A stretch of DNA of 64,000 bases from Terrimesophilobacter sp044464485 (GTDB taxonomy: Bacteria; Actinomycetota; Actinomycetes; Actinomycetales; Microbacteriaceae), in contig JBIQLG010000007.1 of NCBI GenBank assembly GCA_044464485.1, positions 98,922 through 162,921 of the forward strand. The letters run 5' to 3'. Both the position numbers and the translations under genes were made by a program. Positions 32,488 through 41,207 of this stretch are shown in pieces. Every line of letters begins with the position of its first letter. Position 1 is the first letter of the stretch. Below the pieces are notes generated by a model. The model made no database searches. It had not been told where the DNA came from and worked only from the letters and a program-made list of their open reading frames with translations.

Positions 32488-34626
32488 ATGAACGACTACC
32501 TTCGCTCCCGCCGCCGGTTGCTGCTCGACATGCACATCCCGGATTGGGATGACGCGTTTCTCGCCGACTTCGACCCGGCAGAACTGGCACGGCTGTACAG
32601 CCTTTCGGGGGCCGATGGTGCGCTTCTGTACTGCAAGTCGCATCTGGGCCTCAACTACTGGCCTTCTCCGGTTGGCGGGATCCACCGCGCGGCCCATGAG
32701 CGCGACCTCGTGGGTGAGGCCAAAGCGACACTCGAGGATGCCGGCATTGCGGTCGCCGCCTACCACAGCGTGATCTTCGACAGTTGGGCCGCCGAACACT
32801 ACCCTGAGTGGCGAATCGTTCCCGCGAGCCGTCAAGCGGGGAAAGAGTGGACTGTGCTCGGCCCGCGCTACGGCACGATGTGCCCGAATCATCCGGGGTA
32901 CGTCGCTTACGAGAAAACACAGATCACCGCGCTTCTGAACCGATACCAGTTCGAAACTCTGTGGCTGGACATGGCGTTCTGGACGGCAGTGTGCGTGTGC
33001 GCCGATTGCGCCGCCCGATTTGATGCAGAGACGGGACTGGAATTGCCGACGATGGTCGACTGGCGAGACGACGCGTGGACGGCGTTTCAGTCCGCCAGGG
33101 AACGCTGGATAGCAGACTTCGTCGGTGACCTCATGGACACGGCGCGTTGGGTGCGGCCAGGTCTTGCCGTCACGCACAACCTCGCACCGGGGCTGCGCGG
33201 GTGGTTTCAGGGTCAGCGCGCCCGGGACGCACGTCGTGATGACTTCGCAGCAGGAGACCTGTACGGCGGGTTCGACGAGCAAGTGTTTGTGCTCGCGCTC
33301 ATGAAGGGCTTTCGCAGACCGGCGCTGCCGGAGTTCATGACGACACGTACGAGGGACCTATTCAACCACTCAAGCACGAAAACCGAGCATGAAATGCTCA
33401 CCCAGGCTTTTGCGGCCACGGCCGCCAATTCCGCCTTCCTCTTCATCGATGCGGTTGACCCGTCCGGCACGCTGAATCAGGCCGTGTACGAGCGGATCGG
33501 AAGGGTACTCGAGCGCGTGCGGCCGTTCGAGAACGAAGTAGGGGGCACCGAGATCCTCGACGTAGCGGTGTACTACTCGGACGACTCCCGCGTTGATATC
33601 TCTCGTGTCGAGGCGGTGGCCAATGCAGTGCCGACTATCAGCTCGCCGCACCAGGATGCCGTGATGGGAGCGGTGCGCGCGCTTCGCCGCGGACACATAC
33701 CGTTCTCGGTCGTCACGCGGCTGGACAATCATCGGCTGAGCGAGTTCCCAATGTTGATTCTTCCGGATGCTTCCCGTTTGTCACGCGAGGACGTCTCTGC
33801 TCTGCGCACGTTTGTGGCGCAGGGCGGAAGGCTCTACGCGAGCGGTGCGAGCTCGCTCCTTTTCGTCGACGGCGCGTCAACGGAGGACTTCGCGCTTGCG
33901 GATGTTTTCGGCTGCCATCGCGTCGGCACTGAGGAAGGCGTCATGGTGTACGTGCGCCCAGAAACTGACGGACTTGCACATGCGGTAGCGCCGGAAGGGT
34001 TTCTACCAGTTGGTCAGCGTCGGCCCACGCCTACGGGAGACGGATCACCACTGCGAATTCCACGAATCGAAGCGGAGATTGAGGCAACGGTTTTGGCGAG
34101 GCTCACGCTGCCGTTCGGCTACCCGTCAGATGGAACAATGATGGGCCGTGACTTTGCAAGCATCCACTCGTCACCACCATGGGAGGACACTCCACACCCC
34201 ACGATCGTATTGAACAATTTTGGTTCTGGCCGCGCCATCTATTCGAGCGCACCACTCGAGGCAATTGCGAGTCCAGAGCATGAAGCGGCATTCCTTCACC
34301 TGCTGGGCGACGGTCTAGGCCTGGCTCGCCGCGTTTTTGCGAGTGGGCACCCTGACGTGTGGATCGCTGCATTTGACCAACCCGACCGCAATCGGATTGT
34401 CGTAAGCGCGTTGCGGCTCACGGAAGAGTCGGCGGGAGCGTCGGAACCGCTGACCATCCGCGTGCGCAACCCTGAAGGTTCTTCGGTAGCAGCGGTATAC
34501 AAGCTCCCGTCTCTGCAGGCGTGCCCGTGGACCATGAACGGTGACATTGTGACTGTCGACGTGAGCGTCGTGCTCTTTGAGATGGTAGCGATCGAGTTTG
34601 CCTCCGCGTACTCGGCTGACTCCTGA
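32488..34626 (+). CDS. Putative glycosidase, GHL6-like TIM barrel plus amidotransferase-like domain
   Basis: A 712-residue cytoplasmic protein (no signal peptide). Residues 1 to about 330 look like the hypothetical glycosyl hydrolase 6 (GHL6, alpha-L-fucosidase-related) barrel: GALLYCKSHLGLNYWPS, AAYHSVIFDSWAAEHYPEW and FETLWLDMAFW, whose Asp is a candidate nucleophile, followed by CVCADC. Residues about 375-500 resemble the class I glutamine-amidotransferase-like domain of GH42 beta-galactosidases (FPMLILPDASRLS, GGRLYASG). A C-terminal beta domain follows. The ATG at 32488 is the best-placed start; the frame stays open to 32446. It sits in a rhamnose regulon next to a cupin gene, so it probably acts on a rhamnose-containing oligosaccharide, but its activity is undescribed as far as I know. 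Confidence 0.65.
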   Translation: MNDYLRSRRRLLLDMHIPDWDDAFLADFDPAELARLYSLSGADGALLYCKSHLGLNYWPSPVGGIHRAAHERDLVGEAKATLEDAGIAVAAYHSVIFDSWAAEHYPEWRIVPASRQAGKEWTVLGPRYGTMCPNHPGYVAYEKTQITALLNRYQFETLWLDMAFWTAVCVCADCAARFDAETGLELPTMVDWRDDAWTAFQSARERWIADFVGDLMDTARWVRPGLAVTHNLAPGLRGWFQGQRARDARRDDFAAGDLYGGFDEQVFVLALMKGFRRPALPEFMTTRTRDLFNHSSTKTEHEMLTQAFAATAANSAFLFIDAVDPSGTLNQAVYERIGRVLERVRPFENEVGGTEILDVAVYYSDDSRVDISRVEAVANAVPTISSPHQDAVMGAVRALRRGHIPFSVVTRLDNHRLSEFPMLILPDASRLSREDVSALRTFVAQGGRLYASGASSLLFVDGASTEDFALADVFGCHRVGTEEGVMVYVRPETDGLAHAVAPEGFLPVGQRRPTPTGDGSPLRIPRIEAEIEATVLARLTLPFGYPSDGTMMGRDFASIHSSPPWEDTPHPTIVLNNFGSGRAIYSSAPLEAIASPEHEAAFLHLLGDGLGLARRVFASGHPDVWIAAFDQPDRNRIVVSALRLTEESAGASEPLTIRVRNPEGSSVAAVYKLPSLQACPWTMNGDIVTVDVSVVLFEMVAIEFASAYSADS

Positions 34627-34678
34627 CAGCAACCGCTCGACGACGTAACGAGTGACGCGGATCGAATGCACCGTGAAC

Positions 34679-34690
34679 TGTCACGATTCA
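34679..34690. promoter_or_regulatory. Possible auxiliary rhamnose operator
   Basis: TGTCACGATTCA matches the regulon core TGAAACGATTCA at 10 of 12 positions and lies 68 bp upstream of the main operator of the transporter operon. It could support looping or cooperative binding; one weak half-site is degenerate. Confidence 0.35.
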
Positions 34691-34745
34691 AATCGACACT
34701 CGACAAGATCGTCACATGCCTGTACTCTCTCTATCAACCTGAACA

Positions 34746-34759
34746 ATGAAACGATTCAT
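34746..34759. promoter_or_regulatory. LacI-type rhamnose operator of the transporter operon
   Basis: ATGAAACGATTCAT is a near-perfect palindrome (6 of 7 base pairs) 45 bp upstream of the solute-binding-protein ATG. Its core TGAAACGATTCA is the reverse complement of the cores at 31158-31169 and 44804-44815. Confidence 0.82.
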
Positions 34760-34804
34760 GTTATGGGCGGCCCGTACAACGTCGTAGATGGAAGAGGCAA
34801 CAAA

Positions 34805-36346
34805 ATGATGAATCACAGAAAGAGAATTGTGACGGCGATCGCCGCGGTCGCAATCGCGGCACTCGCGCTGAGTGGGTGCTCCACCACGGACGAGCCAGCT
34901 GAACACACCGAGCGGACGCTTACTCTGGGCGTGGCATCCGAGAATACGTGGGGCTTCGTACGCACGGACCTCAGCACGCAGGTTCACCTGTCGGCGGCGT
35001 ACTGGATGCCCCTGTATGACACCCTTGTGAAGGTCACGCCGGACCTGGAGATACTTCCCAACCTCGCCACTAAGTGGGACTACAACGATGACCGCACAGT
35101 GCTCACGCTGACGCTCCGCGATGATGTGAAATTTACCGACGGCACACCGCTCGACGCGCAGGCCGTGGTGGACAACATTCTCACCTTCCGCGACGGGGGT
35201 GGCGGCGAAGTGACGCAGGCTGCATCATCCGTCGCCGATGCAGTGGCTAAGGACAAGACCACGGTCGTCGTCACGCTCAAGCAACCCGATCCCGGTGTTC
35301 TCCCGGCGATGGCGGCCACGCTCGGCGCAGTGGCCCTTCCCTCGGACATCAAGAATCAGGACAAGTCGACCATTCCCATTGGTTCCGGTCCTTACGTCCT
35401 CGATGCGGACAACACGACCGAGGGATCGATTTACACTTACGTGCGCAACAAGGACTACTGGGACCCGGATTCCTACCCGTTCGACACGATTGTGCTGAAG
35501 CCGATCACGGACGTTGCTGCGCGCATGAACGCACTCAAAGCCGGTGAGATTGACGGTGCTGCGGTACCTGCGGCAAACGGCGCGGATATCGAGGCGAGCG
35601 GATTCACGCTCAACACTGGAATCGCGAACTGGGCGGGTCTTCACATTCTCGACCGTGATGGAGAAGTTGTGCCCGCGCTGGCGAAGCTCAAGGTCCGCCA
35701 GGCTATGAACATGGTCTTCGATCGCGCCGCCATCGTGAAGAACCTCTTCCAGGGTTACGGTGTCGTCGATCACCAGGCGTTCCGCGAAAGCAGTAACCTC
35801 TACGTCCCGAGTGAGAAGGATGTCTATCCGTTCGACGTCGATGCGGCGAAGAAGCTCATGGCGGAAGCCGGATACGCGGATGGCTTCGACATGAAGTTCC
35901 CGGCGATCACCGGTAGCCACGATGCGATCATGCCGATCATCAAGCAGCAGCTTGGTGCAATCGGGATTCGCATCGAAGTCGAATCGATGCCGGTCGGTGA
36001 CTACTTCAACGCGGTGTTCGCGAAGACGTACGGCGCGCTGTTCGTCACGCTTCCGAGCTTCGATGACTGGCGCGACGTCAAGGGCATGGTGACACCGGAT
36101 GCGCTTTGGAACGTGTTCAAGACTGATGTTCCCGAACTCGACGGCTACATTGAAGCTGCTCGGAGCACCGGCGGCGACGAGCAAAAAGCCGCGTATAAGA
36201 AAATCGGGCAGTTCCTGATCGACAACGCGTGGTACGGACCCTGGGCGACTCCGAACGTGCTGTACGGCACGGATGATGCGATTACGGCCGCGCTCAGCCC
36301 TGGTCAGGTAGAACCGCTGATCTGGGACATCAAGCCCGCCAAGTAA
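34805..36346 (+). CDS. ABC transporter solute-binding lipoprotein, family 5 (peptide/oligosaccharide type)
   Basis: A 513-residue lipoprotein with signal RIVTAIAAVAIAALALSGCS and the family 5 pattern: TLTLGVASENTWG, PNLATKWDYNDDRTVLTLTLRDDVKFTDGTPLDAQAV and VRQAMNMVFDRAAIVKNLFQGYG. Family 5 proteins bind peptides, nickel or oligosaccharides. The ATG at 34805 is preceded by AAGAGG at 7-base spacing. The rhamnose operator just upstream and the GH78, esterase and rha genes around it point to rhamno-oligosaccharide uptake. A strong hairpin separates it from the first permease gene. Confidence 0.88.
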   Translation: MMNHRKRIVTAIAAVAIAALALSGCSTTDEPAEHTERTLTLGVASENTWGFVRTDLSTQVHLSAAYWMPLYDTLVKVTPDLEILPNLATKWDYNDDRTVLTLTLRDDVKFTDGTPLDAQAVVDNILTFRDGGGGEVTQAASSVADAVAKDKTTVVVTLKQPDPGVLPAMAATLGAVALPSDIKNQDKSTIPIGSGPYVLDADNTTEGSIYTYVRNKDYWDPDSYPFDTIVLKPITDVAARMNALKAGEIDGAAVPAANGADIEASGFTLNTGIANWAGLHILDRDGEVVPALAKLKVRQAMNMVFDRAAIVKNLFQGYGVVDHQAFRESSNLYVPSEKDVYPFDVDAAKKLMAEAGYADGFDMKFPAITGSHDAIMPIIKQQLGAIGIRIEVESMPVGDYFNAVFAKTYGALFVTLPSFDDWRDVKGMVTPDALWNVFKTDVPELDGYIEAARSTGGDEQKAAYKKIGQFLIDNAWYGPWATPNVLYGTDDAITAALSPGQVEPLIWDIKPAK

Positions 36347-36356
36347 AACCCCTCGG

Positions 36357-36397
36357 GTGCCACGTCGCAGGGAGCACGAAACTCTGCGACGTGGCAC
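36357..36397 (+). promoter_or_regulatory. Intra-operon stem-loop after the binding-protein gene
   Basis: GTGCCACGTCGCAG (36357-36370) pairs perfectly with CTGCGACGTGGCAC (36384-36397), a 14-bp stem with a 13-base loop, starting 10 bases after the binding-protein stop. No T-run follows, so read-through to the permease genes is expected. It probably stabilises the upstream mRNA segment or attenuates downstream transcription. Confidence 0.8.
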
Positions 36398-36424
36398 ACT
36401 TCCTTGAAGTACTAGGAAATCTTC

Positions 36425-37366
36425 ATGCTCGCATTTCTCGCACGACGAATAGCCGCAGGGTTGCTGCTCATCGTCGTTGTCTCCGCGTTGACCTTCACTC
36501 TGGTCTACAGCGACGGCAACCGCGTTGCGCGGCTCATCCTCGGACCAAATGCGAGTCAGGAGTCCGTCGTGCAGCGGGCGGAGGAACTCGGACTTCATCG
36601 TCCACTTGTCGTGCAATTTTTCGAGTGGTTCGGCAACGTTCTTCACGGTGACCTTGGCCGCTCACTCAGCAATCACCGCCCGGTCATCGAAACACTTTCG
36701 AGTCGAGTTCCCGTGACATTGACGCTCGTCGGACTTACGTTGCTCATCACGCTCATATTCGCTGTCATCATCGGAGTCCTCAGCGCGTACAAGGGCGGCT
36801 GGGTTGACACGGGGCTGCGAACCTTTGGCGTTCTCGGATTCGCCATCCCGCACTTTCTGATTGCGATAGGCCTTGTTGTGCTCTTCGCGCTCACCTTCAA
36901 GGTGCTTCCCGCCACGGGCTACATACCTCCCGGCAAGTCGCTCGGAGGGTGGGCGCTGTCGCTCATCCTCCCCGTGACAGCTCTCGCGGTCGGGACGATT
37001 GCGTCCGCCTCCCAGCAGGTGCGAGGAGCGGTTCTGGACGTCATGAAACAGGACTACATCCGCACTCTGCGCAGCCGCGGCATTCCGCTCAGAGCGATCT
37101 ACCTTCGCCACGCGCTCAAGAACGCGAGCGCTCCTGGATTGACGACCATCGCCATGCAGTTCATTGCGCTTTTGGGCGGCGCGGTTGTGATCGAGCAGGT
37201 CTTCGCGCTCCCCGGCATCGGGTCCCTCATGATTATTTCAGCTCTGAAGTCGGATATCCCCGTCATTATGGGGACGGTGCTTTTTCTTGTGGTGGTGGTA
37301 GTCGTCGTGAACATCGTCGTCGACTTGGCCATTGCATGGGCCACCCCGAAATCGAGGGCACGATGA
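36425..37366 (+). CDS. ABC transporter permease, DppB/OppB type
   Basis: A 313-residue permease with six helices. The start LAFLARRIAAGLLLIVVVSALTFTLVY and the tail segment ALPGIGSLMIISALKSDIPVIMGTVLFLV are standard for DppB-type subunits, and DYIRTLRSRGIPLRAIYLRHALKNA is the cytoplasmic EAA-type loop. An AGGAAAT ribosome site precedes the ATG. The stop overlaps the ATG of the fused permease-ATPase (ATGA). Confidence 0.92.
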   Translation: MLAFLARRIAAGLLLIVVVSALTFTLVYSDGNRVARLILGPNASQESVVQRAEELGLHRPLVVQFFEWFGNVLHGDLGRSLSNHRPVIETLSSRVPVTLTLVGLTLLITLIFAVIIGVLSAYKGGWVDTGLRTFGVLGFAIPHFLIAIGLVVLFALTFKVLPATGYIPPGKSLGGWALSLILPVTALAVGTIASASQQVRGAVLDVMKQDYIRTLRSRGIPLRAIYLRHALKNASAPGLTTIAMQFIALLGGAVVIEQVFALPGIGSLMIISALKSDIPVIMGTVLFLVVVVVVVNIVVDLAIAWATPKSRAR

Positions 37367-39141
37367 GCGCCGAACTGGGAGCAGTTGTTATCTCCGACTC
37401 GCCGACATTTGTTCGGCAGGGTAACCTGCGCAGACTCATCACCAAGCCGTCGGTGTGGATCGCAGCAATCATTCTGATTACCGTGCTCTTTTTTGCCTTT
37501 TTCGGTGCGATTCTTGCTCCGTTCGACCCGAACCTCACAAAGCTGGAGTTCGTCAACGTCGCCCCATTCACGTCGGAGTTCATTCTCGGCGGCGACCGGG
37601 CAGGTCGGGATATTCTCAGCCGCCTGCTGTTTGCGACCGCGAACACTATCGGGGGCGCGGCGATCGCCGTGTGCGTGACGGTCGCACTTGGCGTGAGCAT
37701 GGGTGTCATGGCCGGCTATTACGGACGAACATTCGATGCGATCGGGGCGTGGCTTTCGAACGTTATTCAAGCCGTTCCGGGAATGATCGTGCTGATCGCT
37801 TTCTACGTGGTAGTTGGCCCCTCCACGGTCGCGAGCATGATCGTAGTCGGAGTCCTCATCGCGCCCGCCTACTTCAGGCTCGTGCGAAACGTGGTCATCG
37901 CTGTGCGCGGCGAACTGTATGTCGACGCAGCACGTGTATCCGGATTGTCGGACCTGCGCATCATGAGCAGACACATTCTCGTGGTCGTGCGCGCCCCCAT
38001 CATCATCGAAATGGCGTACGTGGCGGGGATCGCCCTCGTCATCCAGGCGGCTCTCGAATTCATCGGTCTCGGCACGCCGGAAAGCCCGACCTGGGGCGGC
38101 ATGCTGCAGGATTCCTTCACTGCCCTCTACATTTCGCCCACCGCAATCCTGTGGCCGGCTGCATCCATTGTTCTCACGGTTCTCGCGTTCGTGTTCCTCA
38201 GCAATGCGGTTAGGGACACTCTGGGCGATCCGCGCGGCAGCAGCGGTACATCGAGAAAGTCCGGCGCGAGGGTAGGCAACTACCAGGCACTGACCCCGAA
38301 AACTGAATCTGGTGCTCTCCTCTCCGTTCATAACCTTTCGATTGCGTACCCTCTTTCGAAGCGCACGTCGCGAAGAGTTGTCACGAGCGTTGCTCTTCAT
38401 GTCGATCGAGGCGAGGTTCTCGGTCTCGTTGGGGAGAGCGGGTCGGGAAAGACGCAGACGGCGTTTGCCATCCTCGGGCTTTTGCCCCCCGAAGCGATCG
38501 TGGAATCCGGGTACATCGCTTTTGATGGACGCAGTCTTCTCGGGCTTACCGAAAGTCAATTGAATCAGTTGCGTGGCAGCGACATCGCCTACGTTCCACA
38601 AGAGCCGATGTCCAACCTCGACCCAGCCTTCACGGTCGGCCAGCAGTTCGACTATGCGATGAGGAAGAAGCTTGGCCTTTCCAGGTCCGGATCGCGTAAG
38701 CGAGCGATCTCCCTGCTGAAACGCGTGAACATCCCCGACCCCGAACGGGTGTACCGCTACTACCCGCATCAGCTTTCCGGAGGGATGGCACAGCGCGTAC
38801 TTATCGCGATCGCGGTGTCATGCGACCCGAAGCTGCTCATTGCGGATGAACCGACGACGGCCCTCGACGTCACCGTGCAGGCTGAAGTGCTTGATTTGTT
38901 GCGTGACCTCCAGCAGGAACGTTCGATGGCAATGATGCTGGTGACACACAACTTTGGGGTTGTTGCCGATATCTGCGATCGCGTCGCCGTCATGAAAGAC
39001 GGTGAAATCGTGGAGTCCGGGGACGTGCGAACGATCATGCGAAACCCGGCGCATCCTTACACTCGCTTGCTGCTGGATTCAGTTCTCGACAATGTGCCGA
39101 TGCGTGCCCCACTCGAATCCACGGAAGAGGTTGACGCATGA
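37363..39141 (+). CDS. Fused ABC permease (DppC type) and ATPase (DppD type)
   Basis: One 592-residue protein. Residues 1 to about 290 are a DppC permease: an N-terminal helix, GGDRAGRDILSRLL, the loop ELYVDAARVSGLSDLRIMSRHIL and GLGTPESPTWGGML. After a polar linker (about 290-320) comes an ATPase with Walker A GESGSGKT near residue 357, signature HQLSGGMAQR near 468, Walker B LLIADEPTTALD near 491 and the H-loop VTHNFG. Both halves look intact and in one frame, with no stop or internal start signal at the join. Such fusions occur in actinobacterial family 5 importers. It overlaps both neighbours by ATGA. Confidence 0.92.
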   Translation: MSAELGAVVISDSPTFVRQGNLRRLITKPSVWIAAIILITVLFFAFFGAILAPFDPNLTKLEFVNVAPFTSEFILGGDRAGRDILSRLLFATANTIGGAAIAVCVTVALGVSMGVMAGYYGRTFDAIGAWLSNVIQAVPGMIVLIAFYVVVGPSTVASMIVVGVLIAPAYFRLVRNVVIAVRGELYVDAARVSGLSDLRIMSRHILVVVRAPIIIEMAYVAGIALVIQAALEFIGLGTPESPTWGGMLQDSFTALYISPTAILWPAASIVLTVLAFVFLSNAVRDTLGDPRGSSGTSRKSGARVGNYQALTPKTESGALLSVHNLSIAYPLSKRTSRRVVTSVALHVDRGEVLGLVGESGSGKTQTAFAILGLLPPEAIVESGYIAFDGRSLLGLTESQLNQLRGSDIAYVPQEPMSNLDPAFTVGQQFDYAMRKKLGLSRSGSRKRAISLLKRVNIPDPERVYRYYPHQLSGGMAQRVLIAIAVSCDPKLLIADEPTTALDVTVQAEVLDLLRDLQQERSMAMMLVTHNFGVVADICDRVAVMKDGEIVESGDVRTIMRNPAHPYTRLLLDSVLDNVPMRAPLESTEEVDA

Positions 39142-39986
39142 GCGACTCGCACGCATCACTCCTCGAGGTGGAGGACCTCGAGGTGGAGTACGGCAGAGCA
39201 GGATGGCGCACTCCTGCCAATCGCGTGCTGCACCACGTGTCCCTCGAAATTCGCCACGGTGAAACCCTTGGTCTTGTTGGAGAATCGGGGTCGGGAAAGA
39301 CGACGCTCGGCCGAAGCATTCTCGGACTCGTACCTGTGGCTTCCGGACGAATTATCTACAATGGCCGGGACATCACCCATGCCCCTCGACGTGAACGCCG
39401 GGGGTTGGCGAAAGAGATTCAGGTTGTCTTTCAAGACCCCTACTCTTCCTTGAATCCGTCGATTCTGGTCTCCGACATCCTGTCTGAACCGTTGCGCGCT
39501 GCGGGGGTCAGCAGCTCGGATTCCCGCAAGCGGGTGCGGGAACTTCTCGACCGGGTGGGATTGCCGGCGGATGCTTCCGAACGGTATCCGGTCGAATTCT
39601 CTGGAGGCCAGCGTCAACGCATCGCTATCGCGCGAGCGCTGGCACTCGAACCCCGGCTCATCATTTGCGATGAGCCAGTGAGCGCTCTCGATCTGTCCAC
39701 GCAGGCCCGCGTGCTTGACCTCCTGATCGACATTCAGGAGCGCACGGGTGTCGCGCTGCTCGTGATTTCACATGACCTCTCCGTTGTGCGCGCTATTTGC
39801 CACCGGGTGGCAGTCATGTTCCGGGGCGAAATTGTCGAGCAGGGCAGCACGGATTCTATCATTGACAATCCCATGCAGAATTACACGAAAAAACTTCTGC
39901 TGGCGGCGCCCGTTTCGGATCCGGACGAGCAGCGCGAACGCCGGGAAGCTCGACATCGGCTGGTCCAGAGCGATTTGGCGAACTGA
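39138..39986 (+). CDS. ABC transporter ATPase, DppF/OppF type
   Basis: A 282-residue ATPase with Walker A GESGSGKT near residue 48, Q-loop QVVFQDPYSSLNP, signature EFSGGQRQR, Walker B LIICDEPVSALD and switch histidine VISHDLS. The C-terminus NPMQNYTKKLLLAAP is the usual peptide-importer ending. It pairs with the ATPase half of the fused upstream protein. The ATG overlaps the upstream stop, and the SGNH esterase gene starts 1 bp after its stop. Confidence 0.94.
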   Translation: MSDSHASLLEVEDLEVEYGRAGWRTPANRVLHHVSLEIRHGETLGLVGESGSGKTTLGRSILGLVPVASGRIIYNGRDITHAPRRERRGLAKEIQVVFQDPYSSLNPSILVSDILSEPLRAAGVSSSDSRKRVRELLDRVGLPADASERYPVEFSGGQRQRIAIARALALEPRLIICDEPVSALDLSTQARVLDLLIDIQERTGVALLVISHDLSVVRAICHRVAVMFRGEIVEQGSTDSIIDNPMQNYTKKLLLAAPVSDPDEQRERREARHRLVQSDLAN

Positions 39987-39987
39987 C

Positions 39988-41196
39988 ATGAAGAAACCCT
40001 CCTTTGATGCGCCCGCACCGTTGAGTGCGGATCCAGGCCTTTGGCCGATTCTCACCAACGTCCATGGGGAAATTGCGGTTGAGGGTGCTGACCACGTCGA
40101 ACTCGTCGATGCAGAACTCGTCTTCCATCGACTCCCCGGGGCAGGCATCAGGAAGATTCCGACGGAGTTTTTTAGAGTCGTCGAGGCGCAACCGACCGGG
40201 GTTCGCCTCGTCACGCTCACGAGAGCAACAGTGATTGAGCTTCTCGCGACGACGACGGTCGCGGTGTTCTTTTTGGACGAACCGGTGACGTCCTTCGGAA
40301 GCTTCGACCTGCGCATTGACGGTCAGCTGCACGCCGAGTTTGTTGTGCGCTCCGGCGGCATTCGCGAGATGAATGTGCTCACCAACGCGTCGACTGTGAA
40401 GACAGAGGGTCCTGTGCAGGTTCGATTCGAAGGATTGCCTGCGCGCGACAAGATCGTGGAAATCTGGCTGCCCCACGATGTCGAAGTCTCCGTAGCATCG
40501 ATCCACGCGGATGCGTCACTTGCCGCGCCACCACCATCGCCACGAAACGACCGACCAGTCTGGCTGCACTACGGAAGCTCCATCAGCCATGGGGTCAATG
40601 CGCTCTCCCCAACGGGAACGTGGCCCGCCGTCGCAGCGACCCAGGTGGGGATGAATCTGAAGAATCTGGGTTTCAGCGGAAACGCATTGCTCGACTCGTT
40701 CGTCGCAGACGCCATTCGCGACAGCGACGCAGACCTCATTTCACTGGAGATCGGCATTAACATCATCAATCACGACGCGTTTCGCGTGCGAACGCTCGTG
40801 CCGGCGGTCGCGGGATTTCTTGACACTATTCGGGAGCAACATCCGAGCACACCGCTTTGGATCGTTTCGTCGGTATTGTGCCCTGTGGTCGAAAACCGTC
40901 CGGGGCCGACCATGATGGTGGGCGCTCCTGGGTCGCGGCGTGCGACGACGGAAGGGATGCCCGACGATGTGCAGCGCGGCCGACTCAGTCTCTCCCTGAT
41001 CCGCGATGTATTGAAGCAGCTCGTGGAGTGGCGCTCGCGAGAGGACCCCAACCTGCATTACCTTGACGGGCGTGAACTCTACGGCGTGGCGGAGTACGAG
41101 CGCATGCCCATGCAGGATGACCTGCACCCCGATGCCGATGCGCATCGACACATTGGCGAGCGGTTTGCTGAACTCGTACTCCGTTCGGATAGCTAA
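39988..41196 (+). CDS. SGNH/GDSL-family hydrolase, probable cytoplasmic carbohydrate esterase
   Basis: A 402-residue protein without signal peptide. Residues 1 to about 180 form a beta-sandwich-like N-terminal region. The esterase domain follows, with block I HYGSSISHG (serine), the glycine/asparagine blocks NLGFSGNALLD and SLEIGINI, and block V QDDLHPDADAH (Asp and His of the triad). Such enzymes remove acetyl groups from polysaccharides. It directly follows the importer ATPase gene, so it probably deacetylates an imported rhamno-oligosaccharide inside the cell. The gene ends convergent with the Gfo/Idh gene, 11 bp apart. Confidence 0.8.
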   Translation: MKKPSFDAPAPLSADPGLWPILTNVHGEIAVEGADHVELVDAELVFHRLPGAGIRKIPTEFFRVVEAQPTGVRLVTLTRATVIELLATTTVAVFFLDEPVTSFGSFDLRIDGQLHAEFVVRSGGIREMNVLTNASTVKTEGPVQVRFEGLPARDKIVEIWLPHDVEVSVASIHADASLAAPPPSPRNDRPVWLHYGSSISHGVNALSPTGTWPAVAATQVGMNLKNLGFSGNALLDSFVADAIRDSDADLISLEIGINIINHDAFRVRTLVPAVAGFLDTIREQHPSTPLWIVSSVLCPVVENRPGPTMMVGAPGSRRATTEGMPDDVQRGRLSLSLIRDVLKQLVEWRSREDPNLHYLDGRELYGVAEYERMPMQDDLHPDADAHRHIGERFAELVLRSDS

Positions 41197-41207
41197 AGCA
41201 CGGATAG

